Notes under the pieces: generated by a model
Databases searched by the model: none
What the model saw: the letters and a program-made list of their open reading frames with translations, nothing else
Told to the model about the DNA's origin: nothing
Shown: piece by piece, positions 1 through 8,761 of the stretch
Layout: the number at the start of each line of letters is the position of its first letter
Numbering within the stretch: position 1 is the first letter of the stretch
From: an uncultured Capnocytophaga sp.
GTDB taxonomy: Bacteria > Bacteroidota > Bacteroidia > Flavobacteriales > Flavobacteriaceae
DNA: 26,011 bases
Direction: 5' to 3'
NCBI RefSeq assembly: GCF_938029845.1
Contig: NZ_CALHGG010000077.1
Span: 1 to 26,011, forward strand
Program-made: the position numbers and the translations under genes

Positions 1-157
1 AAAAGCCTTTAAAGGGCAAGAGAATGAAGTTGGTAATTTGATCATAGAGGTAAATGATACAAAAACAGGAGCTAATATACGCTTAAGAGTAGGAGAAAGA
101 GAAGTAGAGATTTGTAATGTAGATTTGCGAATTAATGAAATTGAAGAGTGGCAATAA
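1..157 (+). CDS. C-terminal end of an unidentified protein (5' end outside window)
   Basis: An open frame beginning at base 2 runs to a TAA at 155-157 and gives 51 residues ending NEIEEWQ. It is rich in charged residues and alternating hydrophobics (GNLIIEVND, NIRLRVGERE), which suggests beta strands. I do not recognise the family. It is convergent with murG and is followed at once by a strong stem-loop, which supports its being a real gene end. The rest of the protein lies upstream of the window, so no function can be given. Confidence 0.6.
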   Translation, partial: KAFKGQENEVGNLIIEVNDTKTGANIRLRVGEREVEICNVDLRINEIEEWQ

Positions 158-160
158 TAA

Positions 161-211
161 TTAACTCAAGTTTCGCAGGCTTAATAAAGAGTTTGTGAAA
201 CTTGAGTTGTT
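161..211. terminator. bidirectional stem-loop terminator between convergent genes
   Basis: A perfect 12-bp inverted repeat (AACTCAAGTTTC at 163-174, GAAACTTGAGTT at 197-208) can be extended inward by wobble pairs. It has A/T-rich flanks on both sides. It lies between the gene ending at 157 and murG, which ends at 230 on the other strand, so it probably stops transcription in both directions. Confidence 0.8.
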
Positions 212-229
212 AATTATCTCTGTTATATT

Positions 230-1303
230 CTATTTCCCACATATAATTTCAACTATATCTCGGGTGGCGCGGGGACGGGCGAGCTTTCGGAAGTTTTCGG
301 AAAGCTCTTTTCGCTTGTTCTCATCGGAGAGGAGGGCGGTGAAAAGAGGGGTAAAATGAGTGTTGATATCCGTTTCCTTAAGTAAGAGTGCTGCGTTCTG
401 GTCAGCTATGGCTTGGGCATTTTTGGTTTGGTGGTCTTCGGCGACATTGGGGGAGGGGACGAAGATAACGGGTTTGCCTACCACTGCTAGTTCGCTGACG
501 GAGCTAGCACCTGCACGGGAGATGATCACATCGGCGATGGAGAAGGCCGCTTTCATATTCTCCACAAAGGGGAGGATACGTACTGATTCGCTTTCTAAGT
601 GCTTGTACTCAGGGAAGTAGTAAGCGCCACACTGCCAGAGGATTTGTACCTTTTTCTCCTTGAAGAGTGGTAAATGTTCCTTGACCAATTCATTAATCTT
701 TCTTGCACCTAGACTACCCCCGATGACAAGCAGTGTAAAAGCTTGAGAATCCAGAGAAAACAGCTTATAAGCCTCAGGAGCTTTGTGCCTAATATTCATT
801 AAGTCCTCACGGATAGGGTTGCCTGTAAGAAAGAGGGGTGTATGAGGGAAATAGCGCTTCATGTGCTCATAGGCTACAAAGATACCTTTGGCGCCTTTGG
901 CTACCCACTTATTGGTCACGCCAGCATAAGAATTTTGTTCCTGAATAAAGTAAGGGATTCCCAATAGTTGTGCTGCCTTCAGGGTAGGAGCGGAGGCATA
1001 GCCCCCTGTGCCGATTACCAAATCGGGGCGGAAGTTCTTGATGATCTTGTAAGCCTTGTAGAGGCTATAAATGACCCTAAAAGGGAAGGCAAGGGTAGCG
1101 AGGCTTAGCTTGCGCTGAAGTCCACGGATAGGCAGTCCCACGATAGGGAAACCCGCCTTGGGGACGCGCTGCATCTCCATTTTGCCTTCGGCACCAACAA
1201 AGAGAAACTCAGCTGAAGGGAACTGCTTTTTCAGTTCGCCTGCAATGGCAAGGGCAGGAAAAATATGTCCGCCTGTACCGCCGCCAGAAAGGATAATACG
1301 CAT
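230..1303 (-). CDS. murG: MurG, lipid II-forming N-acetylglucosaminyltransferase
   Basis: MurG adds GlcNAc from UDP-GlcNAc to lipid I, making lipid II on the inner face of the cytoplasmic membrane. The protein starts MRIILSGGGTGGH, with the glycine loop and His13 of the family. It then has GTGGYASAPTLKAA, GNPIR, the VIGGSLGARKINE loop of the C-terminal domain, and the donor-binding RAGASSVSEL segment followed by a SPNVAEDHQTKNA stretch. Length is 357 residues, normal for MurG. I chose the ATG at 1303 over an in-frame TTG at 1318, because the five extra residues come from an intergenic heptad repeat (TTGACAA, TTGATAA units). It is alone on the minus strand, about 17 kb from the dcw cluster in which it usually follows ftsW. 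Confidence 0.95.
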   Translation of the reverse strand: MRIILSGGGTGGHIFPALAIAGELKKQFPSAEFLFVGAEGKMEMQRVPKAGFPIVGLPIRGLQRKLSLATLAFPFRVIYSLYKAYKIIKNFRPDLVIGTGGYASAPTLKAAQLLGIPYFIQEQNSYAGVTNKWVAKGAKGIFVAYEHMKRYFPHTPLFLTGNPIREDLMNIRHKAPEAYKLFSLDSQAFTLLVIGGSLGARKINELVKEHLPLFKEKKVQILWQCGAYYFPEYKHLESESVRILPFVENMKAAFSIADVIISRAGASSVSELAVVGKPVIFVPSPNVAEDHQTKNAQAIADQNAALLLKETDINTHFTPLFTALLSDENKRKELSENFRKLARPRATRDIVEIICGK

Positions 1304-1386
1304 AGATTTAATTGTCAATTATCAATTGTCAATGACATGTAAATAAAAAAACTACTTTTCCAAAGAGAGAAAAAGTAGTTTTGTAA

Positions 1387-1462
1387 TGGTGGTGCCTCCA
1401 GGAATCGAACCAGGGACACAAGGATTTTCAGTCCTTTGCTCTACCAACTGAGCTAAGGCACC
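1387..1462 (-). tRNA. tRNA-Phe (anticodon GAA)
   Basis: On the minus strand the sequence opens GGTGCCTTAGCTCAGTTGG (acceptor and D arm). It has an anticodon stem AAGGA/TCCTT with loop CTGAAAA (anticodon GAA), a T arm containing GGTTCGATTCC, and a closing acceptor strand AGGCACC with discriminator A. CCA is encoded, giving 76 nt; without CCA the gene is 1390-1462. All four arms pair. Confidence 0.97.
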
Positions 1463-1483
1463 ATTGGTTGATTAATTCGGGTG

Positions 1484-1513
1484 CAAAGGTACAACTTTTT
1501 TTCTAATCTGCAA
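1484..1513 (-). promoter_or_regulatory. Bacteroidota-type promoter of tRNA-Phe
   Basis: On the minus strand a perfect -7 element TACCTTTG (1484-1491, consensus TAnnTTTG) lies 21 nt before the tRNA. A TTG, the usual -33 element, lies 19 nt further upstream at 1511-1513. The spacing fits the flavobacterial sigma-A consensus. No transcript data were available. Confidence 0.65.
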
Positions 1514-1634
1514 TAGTTTGTGGGGAAAATTTTGAAAAAAAATCATCTTCTTTTTTATGTTATTGTTTTTCAAGAATTTAAAGAAGAAAATTTTTTACTA
1601 AACAAAATTTTAACGAGGGGAGTTCATTTTTTTC

Positions 1635-1665
1635 TTGTATAAGAGCTAAAAAAGTTGGATATTTG
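1635..1665 (+). promoter_or_regulatory. putative promoter of the outer-membrane protein gene
   Basis: A TTG at 1635-1637 (-33) is followed after 20 nt by GATATTTG at 1658-1665, one mismatch from TAnnTTTG. The start codon is 23 nt downstream. The surrounding 1499-1688 spacer is otherwise A/T-rich, and I see no gene in it. Confidence 0.45.
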
Positions 1666-1688
1666 CAAGCTGTAACAGTAGTGAACTT

Positions 1689-2936
1689 ATGAGGTTACCA
1701 ATAGTTTTAGCTTTGTTTTTAGTCACTTTTGCCTATGGACAGAAGGGGACTAATTCGCCGTTTTCCTATTATGGATTGGGAGAGAAGCGTTTTGGAGGGA
1801 ATACAGAGAATGCCCTAATGGGAGGAATGAATGCCTATGTAGATTCTACACGGGTAGATGTACGCAATCCTGCTTCATTGGCCAAGCTCACCCGTACGAC
1901 TTTTTCGCTAGCTACTTCCTATGATATAAGGAAGATGGAGACCCCAGCGAGCAGCTATAATGAGCGTACTTTTTTGTTGGATTACTTGAATCTTTCTTTT
2001 CCTGTATATAAAAACTTAGGAGTATCAGTAGGCTTGCGTCCTTATACATCGGTGGGTTATAGGCTTATAAGCAAGGAGACCCTTAATGGTAGGGAACAAT
2101 ATTACTCCTACGAAGGAAGTGGAGGCGTGAACCAAGCGTATTTGGCAGCAGGCTATGAGGTAGTGAAAGGTCTTAGATTCGGTGTTTCGGGAGGCTTTAA
2201 CTTTGGGAAAAGCGAATGGCAAAACCTATATAGTTCTCCCTCGTTCTTATACATCTCTAGAGAAGATAGTCAATCCCTATACCGAGGCGTTAGTTATGCT
2301 TTGGGAGTGCAATATGAGCGTGATTTGACAAAAGACTTATCCCTTAGTGTAGGGCTTAACTATGTACCTGAAGCTAGTTTGCGTTCTATCAATAGCCTTA
2401 CCTTATATTCGCTAAGACCAGCCAAGGAGAATTTCCTTATCAAGGATAGCCGCAATATCACAGATCCGAACTTAGCCAAGACGTATCTTACCCTTCCTTC
2501 TGTATGGGATTTCTCGGCAGGGGTAGGTAATTTCGACCAATGGTTTGTAGGGGCTACTGTAAGCTATTCGGATATGAGTGCGTTCTCCAATCCGTTTGTA
2601 ACCTCGTCCTTTGTAAGTTATGAGAAGGCAAACAAATTTTCCTTGGGAGGATTTTATTTGCCACATAATTCAATCTATGCAAAATACTGGAAACGAGTTA
2701 CTTATCGAGCAGGTCTCTATTATGAACATACAGGTATTGTGCTGAAAGATAAGTCTATCAATGACTTTGGCATAACTTTTGGAGCAAGCTTACCTATACA
2801 AGGGCTATCCAATGCGACCATTGGAGCTGCTTGGGGACAGAGAGGAGATGGCAGTGTGCTTAAAGAAAACTACCTAACCCTAAAAGTAGCCTTGACACTT
2901 AATGATAAGTGGTTCCAGAGAACAAAATACCATTAA
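1689..2936 (+). CDS. outer-membrane beta-barrel protein, flavobacterial envelope cluster
   Basis: A 415-residue exported protein. Residues 1-17 form a signal peptide (MRLPIVLALFLVTFAYGQ) with cleavage likely before QKGTNSPFS. The NSPFSYYGLGE start and the NPASLAKL segment resemble flavobacterial FadL/OmpP1-like or PorV-like barrels. The rest alternates short amphipathic strands rich in Tyr, Gly and Ser with polar turns, and the chain ends on a strand close to the C-terminus, as barrels do. It is the first gene of a run with a TPR protein and lptC, an order conserved in flavobacteria, which suggests a role in the outer membrane. The exact substrate is unknown. Confidence 0.75.
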   Translation: MRLPIVLALFLVTFAYGQKGTNSPFSYYGLGEKRFGGNTENALMGGMNAYVDSTRVDVRNPASLAKLTRTTFSLATSYDIRKMETPASSYNERTFLLDYLNLSFPVYKNLGVSVGLRPYTSVGYRLISKETLNGREQYYSYEGSGGVNQAYLAAGYEVVKGLRFGVSGGFNFGKSEWQNLYSSPSFLYISREDSQSLYRGVSYALGVQYERDLTKDLSLSVGLNYVPEASLRSINSLTLYSLRPAKENFLIKDSRNITDPNLAKTYLTLPSVWDFSAGVGNFDQWFVGATVSYSDMSAFSNPFVTSSFVSYEKANKFSLGGFYLPHNSIYAKYWKRVTYRAGLYYEHTGIVLKDKSINDFGITFGASLPIQGLSNATIGAAWGQRGDGSVLKENYLTLKVALTLNDKWFQRTKYH

Positions 2937-3020
2937 TAGTTTTTAGTTGTTAGTTTTTAGTTGTTAGTGATTAGTAGCTAAAACCTAAGACCTAACACCT
3001 GAGACCAAATACCTAAATAT
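2937..3020. repeat. heptad-periodic spacer array A (12 units)
   Basis: Twelve consecutive 7-bp units in one register start at the base after the stop codon. The first six are of the form TAGTnnn (TAGTTTT, TAGTTGT). Then they become TAAAACC, TAAGACC, TAACACC, and finally AAATACC, TAAATAT. The word changes gradually but the 7-bp spacing does not. The array fills nearly the whole gap to the TPR gene at 3039. Confidence 0.85.
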
Positions 3021-3038
3021 AAATTAACCCTGAAATAA

Positions 3039-4358
3039 ATGAAAAAAAAATTCTTATTACCAGTGCTTTTTGTAGCAGGTGCCTTAAGTGCTTTTGCACA
3101 GAAAGAGGAGTGCCAATTGAAAGCCTCTGTATATGTAGAAGCTGCAAAACTTAAAAACTACAATGATGCTTATGAGCCATGGAAATATGTGTATGAACAT
3201 TGTCCAGAGCTATATCAGTCTACTTTCCAGTATGGAGAGCGCATCCTATGGGATAAGATCGCTAAAGGTACTGACAAACAGAAATATGTGAAGGACTTAC
3301 AGGAGCTTTATGACAAGTATTTCCAGTATTTCCCACAGAAATTCTCACAAGCAGATAAGAACATGCGTCAGGCTTTCCTTATGGTAGAACAGAACTTGGG
3401 TACTAAGGAACAACTTTTTGCCCTTTTGGACGATACCTATAAGCTCAACAAAGATGCTTTCAATGATGATAATCTTATCTATCAGTATTTTGCATCTGCT
3501 CTTGAACTCTACAAAGGAGGGAAGAAACAAGTGCAGGAGGTATTCGATATCTATGACAATGTATCGGAAATTATAGAAAATGAGAACGGAAAACTTTCGG
3601 TACGAATCAATGAACTATTGCCTAAAGAAGAAGCCAATAGCCTCAGTGACAAGGAGAAAACACAACTACAAGTAGCACGTACTCGTGTGGAAAACCTTAA
3701 GAATATCACCGAGAGTGTGGATACTGCTTTGGGACAATTGGCTGATTGTAATAACTTGATTCCTCTCTACCAAAAGGCTTATGAAGCCAATAAGGATGAT
3801 GCAGTATGGCTTCGCAGAGCAGCGGCTAAGATGTCCGATAAGGAATGTACCTCTGATCCGCTTTTTGCTAAGCTCGTAGAACGTCTTTACCAGTTGGCTC
3901 CTTCGGCTTCCTCTGCTCTTTACTTGGGTATCATGAAAGAAAAGCAGAAGAATACCACAGAGGCTGTTAAATACTTTAACCAAGCGGTAGAATTGGAGAA
4001 AGACAACCTAAAGAAATCAATCTATTTGGTGAAAATAGCTAGCAAATATACAGGTAGTACTGCGGTGAGCTATGCACAGAAGGCGCTGTCCTACAATCCG
4101 TCCAATGCTACTGCCTATCAAATTATAGCACAAGCTTATGCAGGAGCTGCTAATGAGTGTGGTTCCACAGCCTTTGAGAAGCGTGCCGTTTATTGGCTTG
4201 CTGCGGCTACTGCTAGAAAAGGAGGTTTGGAGAAATTGGCGGCTCGTTATGATAATCTAGCTCCTTCAAGAGCTGATATATTTAACTCAGGGTTGGCAGG
4301 AAAGACTATTACACTTAAGTGCTGGATAGGCCAATCGGTTAAGGTACCGCAACTATAA
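3039..4358 (+). CDS. exported tetratricopeptide-repeat protein
   Basis: A 439-residue protein with a signal peptide (MKKKFLLPVLFVAGALSAFA, cleavage before QKEE), so probably periplasmic or outer-membrane associated. An N-terminal helical repeat appears at about residues 27-60 (YVEAAKLKNYNDAYEPWKYVY). Clear TPR-like pairs lie near 285-370 (ALYLGIMKEKQKNTTEAVKYFNQAVEL, then AVSYAQKALSYNPSNATAYQIIAQAYAGA). The C-terminus has no further domain I recognise. The stop overlaps the start of lptC by one base, which indicates translational coupling. TPRs mediate protein contacts, so a scaffold role in envelope assembly is plausible but is inference. Confidence 0.85.
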   Translation: MKKKFLLPVLFVAGALSAFAQKEECQLKASVYVEAAKLKNYNDAYEPWKYVYEHCPELYQSTFQYGERILWDKIAKGTDKQKYVKDLQELYDKYFQYFPQKFSQADKNMRQAFLMVEQNLGTKEQLFALLDDTYKLNKDAFNDDNLIYQYFASALELYKGGKKQVQEVFDIYDNVSEIIENENGKLSVRINELLPKEEANSLSDKEKTQLQVARTRVENLKNITESVDTALGQLADCNNLIPLYQKAYEANKDDAVWLRRAAAKMSDKECTSDPLFAKLVERLYQLAPSASSALYLGIMKEKQKNTTEAVKYFNQAVELEKDNLKKSIYLVKIASKYTGSTAVSYAQKALSYNPSNATAYQIIAQAYAGAANECGSTAFEKRAVYWLAAATARKGGLEKLAARYDNLAPSRADIFNSGLAGKTITLKCWIGQSVKVPQL

Positions 4359-4921
4359 TGATAAGGACTTATATAAAAAAATTGTTTTTGGTTAGAAACA
4401 TTGTAGGGCTTTTTGTCCTTACAATGTTTTTCTCGTGTGATGACGAGCCCCAAAAGAAGCAGTTACAGCAGGATAAAATCCCCAATGGGGAGACCTATGA
4501 CTTTCGCTTGTTATACACGGATTCGGCTAAGGTACGAACCATATTGGAGAGTAGTCTGAACAAGGATTTTTCTAATCAGCGGTTTCCCTATACCGAGTTT
4601 CCCGAAGGCTTAGTACTTAGGCTCTATGATGATGCAGGGCATGAGAATATCATTCGTGCGAAGTATGCCATCTATTACCTACCTACTGAGGTGGTGGAAT
4701 TGCGCGATAGTGTATCGCTATCCACTTACGAGGGAAAGTTGCTGAAGACCTCTCAGTTATTTTGGCAGGCTTCCAGTGATTGGGTGTTTACCGAGCGTCC
4801 TTTTGAGTTTGTCGATTCCCTACAAGGAACCGTTACCAAAGGGATAGGCATGGATTTTGACAAGCGCTTTACCCACTTGAAAGCCCATAAAATAACGGGG
4901 ATCATACCTATAAGAGAATAG
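4358..4921 (+). CDS. lptC: LptC-family LPS export lipoprotein
   Basis: A 187-residue protein. LptC links the inner-membrane LptBFG transporter to the periplasmic LptA bridge that carries LPS to the outer membrane. It has a hydrophobic N-terminus (about residues 9-26) ending FFSCDDE, which looks like a lipobox with Cys27 as the lipidated residue. The motifs then follow the flavobacterial LptC pattern: YTDSAKVRTILES, FPYTEFPEGL, then strands with YLPTEVVELRDSVSLSTYEGKLLKTSQLFW and KGIGMDFDKRFTHLKAHKITG. The acidic DDE after the Cys recalls surface-export signals in this phylum, which would be odd for LptC. It overlaps the upstream TPR gene by one base (TAATG). Confidence 0.88.
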   Translation: MIRTYIKKLFLVRNIVGLFVLTMFFSCDDEPQKKQLQQDKIPNGETYDFRLLYTDSAKVRTILESSLNKDFSNQRFPYTEFPEGLVLRLYDDAGHENIIRAKYAIYYLPTEVVELRDSVSLSTYEGKLLKTSQLFWQASSDWVFTERPFEFVDSLQGTVTKGIGMDFDKRFTHLKAHKITGIIPIRE

Positions 4922-4997
4922 ATAAAAAGTAAAAAGTAAAAGAGACATTGGTTGCTTTATTACCTATTATCTTTTGTTTTTTACCTTTTACTTTAAA
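4921..4997. repeat. heptad-periodic spacer array B (11 units)
   Basis: Eleven 7-bp units in register, starting at the last base of the lptC stop codon. The left units are AGTAAAA type and the right ones CCTTTTA and CTTTAAA, roughly reverse complements of the left ones. The array could therefore fold as an imperfect hairpin between lptC and the CNNM gene. Confidence 0.75.
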
Positions 4998-5005
4998 ATA
5001 AATAA

Positions 5006-6253
5006 ATGTTATATTCACTGATATTCATAATCATACTATTGTTACTCTCTGCGTATTTCTCAGGGATGGAGATTGCCTATGTATCCTCGAACAAGGTACA
5101 ATTGGAGATAGAAAAGAAACAGGGCGGGTTGATAGGCAATATCTTGGAAAAGCTGACTTGTAAGCCTTCCAAGTTTATCGCCACTATGCTAGTGGGTAAC
5201 AATATCACTTTGGTTATCTACGGGATAGAGATGGGAAAACTAGTAGTGGCACAGTTGCCCCCTTATTTCCATAACGTATTGTGGCAGACGGTGATATCTA
5301 CCTTGGTGATCGTAATTACAGGGGAGTTCCTGCCGAAGGTGTTTTTTCAGATCTACTCCAATACGCTGCTTAGAGCGCTGAGTCCTATTACCTACATCTT
5401 TTACTTAATTTTTTCGCCTATCTCTACCTTTGTTATCTGGTTGTCAGACAATATTTTGCACGTGTTTTTCAATACTCAAGGCGATGTAACCAGGCTGACA
5501 TTCTCCAAGGAAGAGCTGGAAAACTACATTTCCGAGCAGATAGAGAACATGCCAGAGGACAAAGAGATGGATAGTGAGGTACAGATATTCCAAAATGCCC
5601 TAGGCTTCTCGCAGGTGAAGGCACGAGATATCATGAAACCTCGTACGGAGATTATCGCTATCAATATAGAGGAATCGGTAGAGGCGCTACGCGATCTTTT
5701 TGTGAGTTCAAACTATTCAAAAGTACTTGTATATCAAGAAAATATAGATGAAATTATAGGCTATGTGCATGCCTTTGACTTATTCAAACATCCCAAGACC
5801 ATACGGGAATTTCTCAGACCAATTACCTTTGTGCCAGAGACTATTTACATCTCCAAACTATTGGATACACTCACCAAAAAGCACCAGAGTATGGCTATCG
5901 TTTTTGACGAATATGGAGGGACTTCGGGACTTATTACCCTAGAGGATATTGTAGAGGAGCTTTTCGGGGAGATAGAAGATGAACACGACCAGAATTTCAA
6001 GAAAGAATTACAAATTTCGGATAAAGAATATGTATTCTCGGCACGCCTAGAGGTGGATTATCTCAATGAGAAATACAAACTCTCACTTCCAGAGAGTGAG
6101 AACTATGAAACCTTAGGCGGCTTGGTAGTAGCTATCCATGAGTCTATCCCTAGTAAGAATGAGGAAGTAAGTATAGAAAACTATCGCTTTTTGGTAGAGG
6201 AAGTAGCTGATAATAAAGTAATTACAGTGAGAATCTTTGTAAGTGAAAAGTGA
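5006..6253 (+). CDS. CNNM/CBS-domain membrane transporter (HlyC/CorC family)
   Basis: A 415-residue protein. Residues 1 to about 170 form a CNNM (DUF21) membrane domain with the family signature SAYFSGMEIAYVSSNKVQLE and several hydrophobic segments. A CBS pair follows (about 195-320), with KARDIMKPRTEIIAI and the second half DEYGGTSGLITLEDIVEELFGEIEDEHD. The last 80 residues form a CorC_HlyC domain (YETLGGLVV). Family members are implicated in Mg2+ or Co2+ transport; the substrate here is not shown. GldE of gliding bacteria belongs to this family, but no gldD is adjacent, so I do not assign it. The last codons (VSEK) are read from a GTGAAAA heptad repeat. Confidence 0.9.
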   Translation: MLYSLIFIIILLLLSAYFSGMEIAYVSSNKVQLEIEKKQGGLIGNILEKLTCKPSKFIATMLVGNNITLVIYGIEMGKLVVAQLPPYFHNVLWQTVISTLVIVITGEFLPKVFFQIYSNTLLRALSPITYIFYLIFSPISTFVIWLSDNILHVFFNTQGDVTRLTFSKEELENYISEQIENMPEDKEMDSEVQIFQNALGFSQVKARDIMKPRTEIIAINIEESVEALRDLFVSSNYSKVLVYQENIDEIIGYVHAFDLFKHPKTIREFLRPITFVPETIYISKLLDTLTKKHQSMAIVFDEYGGTSGLITLEDIVEELFGEIEDEHDQNFKKELQISDKEYVFSARLEVDYLNEKYKLSLPESENYETLGGLVVAIHESIPSKNEEVSIENYRFLVEEVADNKVITVRIFVSEK

Positions 6254-6266
6254 ATAATCCCCCTAG

Positions 6267-6279
6267 CCCCCGAAGGGGG
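6267..6279. repeat. G/C hairpin after the CNNM gene
   Basis: CCCCCGAAGGGGG forms a 5-bp stem with a 3-nt loop, 13 nt after the stop codon at 6253. It stands out in A/T-rich surroundings. No U-tract follows on the plus strand, so a terminator role is uncertain. Confidence 0.5.
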
Positions 6280-6333
6280 AACAAGCGAAAAGTGAAAAGT
6301 GAAGCCAGCGAATACTTGGAGCTGGGTATGTGG

Positions 6334-6389
6334 GTGAAGAGTGAAAAATGAAAAATGAAAAGTGAAAAGCGAAGAGAGAAAAGTGATTG
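6334..6389. repeat. heptad-periodic spacer array C (8 units)
   Basis: Eight 7-bp units in one register: GTGAAGA, GTGAAAA, then ATGAAAA twice, GTGAAAA again, then GCGAAGA, GAGAAAA and GTGATTG. The 387-bp spacer 6254-6640 also holds a G/C hairpin, a possible promoter and array D. I see no gene in it. Confidence 0.75.
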
Positions 6390-6515
6390 TATATTCTAAA
6401 TTGTCTCTTAGAGAGTTGGTGAATAGTATTTAAAGATAAACAATTGATAGTCAAAGAATTATTATTTTGTTAAAAAATAATAGTAGTAATTTTTTCTAAA
6501 TTCGTAGAAAATTTG

Positions 6516-6523
6516 TAATTTCG
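6516..6523 (+). promoter_or_regulatory. possible -7 element before the ppiD-like gene
   Basis: TAATTTCG differs from TAnnTTTG by one base and is followed by GCACCCC, a common-looking start region for this phylum. I found no convincing TTG at the -33 distance. It precedes array D, which would then form the transcript leader. Confidence 0.3.
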
Positions 6524-6537
6524 CACCCCAAATGATT

Positions 6538-6635
6538 AAGTGAAAAGTGAATAGTGAAAAGTGATAGCACACATGACTGAAAAACAGATGTCTGAACACT
6601 GACTACTAGCCACTGACTACTAACAACTAAAAACT
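6538..6635. repeat. heptad-periodic spacer array D (14 units), reaching the start codon
   Basis: Fourteen 7-bp units in one register. It begins AAGTGAA, AAGTGAA and changes through AGCACAC, ATGACTG and GATGTCT to GACTACT (twice), AACAACT and AAAAACT. It ends 5 nt before the ATG at 6641. The last 17 nt (6619-6635) are the exact reverse complement of 2938-2954 in array A. Confidence 0.85.
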
Positions 6636-6640
6636 ATAAA

Positions 6641-8761
6641 ATGGCTGTTTTAGAAAAAATCAGAAAACGAACAGTATTCCTAATCCTTGTGATTGGATTA
6701 GCACTTTTTGCCTTTGTTATTTCAGGCATATTTAGCCGTACAACAACCCCTAACCAATTGGTTATAGGGAGTGTGAATGGTGATGATATTTCCTATGTGG
6801 ATTTCTCTACGCAGGTGGAAAATACTATGCGCAATATGGGCGGTAGTATTGGTCAAGGATATATCGTAAATGCGTTGTGGCAACAAGCGGTACAGAGCCG
6901 TATCATAGACCAACAGTTTGAGAAATTGGGTATTACCATAGGGAAAGACCAAATCGTACGTATGATTGCTAGAGTACCAGACTATGGACAAAATCCTCAG
7001 TTCCAAGATGAAAAAGGAAACTTCTCCGAGGCTAAGTTTGCCCAGTTCATTTCTGAGCTTAAGACAATGAACCCTACTGTGTACAAACAATGGCAACAGG
7101 AAGAAAAGTCCTATATAGACAACGCTAAGCGTGAAGTATATTTGGGGCTTATCCGTGCAGGCTTGGGTGTTACCTTCAAGGATGGAGAAAAGGAATATCA
7201 CAAGCAGTCCGACCAAGTAAATATCAAGTACGTTACTGTACCTTATAGCTCTATTTCTGATAGCCTTGTGAAGGTATCTGATAGTGAAATAGAAGATTAT
7301 ATCAAGAAAAATAAGAAACAATTCGAGCAAAAACAAATGCGTAACATACAGTTTGTTTTGGCTTCCAATACGGCTTCTGCTGCTGATATTAGTGCTATAG
7401 AGGAATCCCTCAAAGCACTTAATGCACCTAGAGTTGTGTATAATGCTACTACACAGTCCAATGACACCCTTCCAGGTTTTGCAGCTTTGCCAAAGAGTGA
7501 AGTGCCTGATTTTGTAAATGAAAAATCAGATGTGCCTTTCGATAGCCTCTATGTAAATCATGACAGACTTCCAGCGGAATATGCTGATGCCCTTTACAAC
7601 CTACCTGTAGGAGAGCTTTATGGACCTTACAAGGATGGAGATACTTACAAATACAGCCGTATGCTCTCCAAAAAACCTAATGCAGAGGTGAGAGCTAGCC
7701 ATATCCTTATCGCTTACAAGGGTTCTGTATCCGATGATACAGTGACCCGCAGCAAAGAAGAAGCTAAAGCGAAAGCAGAAGAAATCTTAGCTCAAGTGAA
7801 AGCAGGTGCTGATTTTGCTGCTTTAGCACAGGCTAATTCCGATGATAAGTCCAATGCTCCTAATGGGGGAGATCTTAACTTCTTCACTCCAGGGACTATG
7901 GTACCTGCTTTCAATGACTATGTATTCAAGGCTAAAGTAGGGGATATCGGTCTTGTGGAGACAAATTTTGGTTTCCATATCGTTAAGGTTACCGATCAGA
8001 AAGAGGGGGTACAGTTGGCCACTATCGTTCGTAAGATCGAGCCTTCAGCAGCTACAAATAATGAGGTGTATACCAAGATTACAGCTTTCAACGAAGCAGT
8101 ACTTAAGAATCCTAAAGACTTTGCCGCTATTGCTGCTAAGGAAGGATATAGCGTATTGCCAGCTAATAACTTAGATGCACTTGCAGAAGATATCCCAGGG
8201 TTGGGTAGCAATCGTCCGCTTGTAAGATGGGCTTTTGAAGATGATACAAAGGTAGGAGATGTACGTCGTTTTGACCTAAAAGATGGCTATATCGTAGCAC
8301 AACTTACCAAGAAAATAGAAGAAGGTCTTGCTAAACCAGCTGATGTAAGAGCGGCAGTAGAACCTATCCTTATCAAAGAAAAGAAAGTAAAACAGATTTC
8401 TGAAAAAATGAAAGGTAGTTCGCTTGAGCAAATAGCTGAGGCAACAGGACAACCTAATAATGTACAAGTGGCTGAGGCGCTTATGCAAAGTAACCCTAAT
8501 CTTTCAGGACAAGGCAGTGAGCCAAATGTAGTGGGTGTAGCCTTTGTTTTGCCAGAGAATAAACTTAGCAAGCCTATAGCAGGTAATAACGGTGTGTATG
8601 TGATAGAGGTAACCCAAAAGAGCATTGCACCTGCTATCAGTAGTTATAGTGCTTATGCCAATAGCCTAAGAGCTCAAAAGCTAAACCGCGCTTCTCAAGA
8701 TCTTTTCTCTGCCCTAGAAGGTACCGCTAAGATAAAAGACTATAGAGCGAAGTTTTATTAG
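6641..8761 (+). CDS. PpiD/SurA-type membrane-anchored peptidylprolyl isomerase
   Basis: A 706-residue periplasmic foldase. Residues 11-31 form one membrane span after a short basic N-terminus (MAVLEKIRKR), the PpiD topology. A SurA-N-like chaperone region (about 40-230) follows. A parvulin PPIase domain spans about 346-450, with VRASHILIAYKG, FAALAQANSDDKSNAPNGGDLNFF and FGFHIVKVTD; the VRASHIL start and GGDL and GFH motifs are family landmarks. A second, degenerate rotamase-like region may span 455-580. The family helps outer-membrane proteins fold as they leave the Sec channel, which fits the neighbouring barrel protein and lptC. Length is near the 620-710 usual for PpiD. Confidence 0.92.
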   Translation: MAVLEKIRKRTVFLILVIGLALFAFVISGIFSRTTTPNQLVIGSVNGDDISYVDFSTQVENTMRNMGGSIGQGYIVNALWQQAVQSRIIDQQFEKLGITIGKDQIVRMIARVPDYGQNPQFQDEKGNFSEAKFAQFISELKTMNPTVYKQWQQEEKSYIDNAKREVYLGLIRAGLGVTFKDGEKEYHKQSDQVNIKYVTVPYSSISDSLVKVSDSEIEDYIKKNKKQFEQKQMRNIQFVLASNTASAADISAIEESLKALNAPRVVYNATTQSNDTLPGFAALPKSEVPDFVNEKSDVPFDSLYVNHDRLPAEYADALYNLPVGELYGPYKDGDTYKYSRMLSKKPNAEVRASHILIAYKGSVSDDTVTRSKEEAKAKAEEILAQVKAGADFAALAQANSDDKSNAPNGGDLNFFTPGTMVPAFNDYVFKAKVGDIGLVETNFGFHIVKVTDQKEGVQLATIVRKIEPSAATNNEVYTKITAFNEAVLKNPKDFAAIAAKEGYSVLPANNLDALAEDIPGLGSNRPLVRWAFEDDTKVGDVRRFDLKDGYIVAQLTKKIEEGLAKPADVRAAVEPILIKEKKVKQISEKMKGSSLEQIAEATGQPNNVQVAEALMQSNPNLSGQGSEPNVVGVAFVLPENKLSKPIAGNNGVYVIEVTQKSIAPAISSYSAYANSLRAQKLNRASQDLFSALEGTAKIKDYRAKFY

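Noticed and set aside
1304..1318. TTG start for murG, five codons upstream of the ATG
   Set aside because: The extra residues come from a heptad-like intergenic repeat, and the family starts at MRI-type sequences.
5006..6253. Gliding protein GldE
   Set aside because: GldE belongs to this family, but gldD is not adjacent, and the position next to lptC fits a general CNNM/CBS transporter.
6722..7336. 204-codon open frame antisense to the ppiD-like gene
   Set aside because: It lies fully inside a gene with clear PpiD domains and looks like no known protein; a shadow frame.
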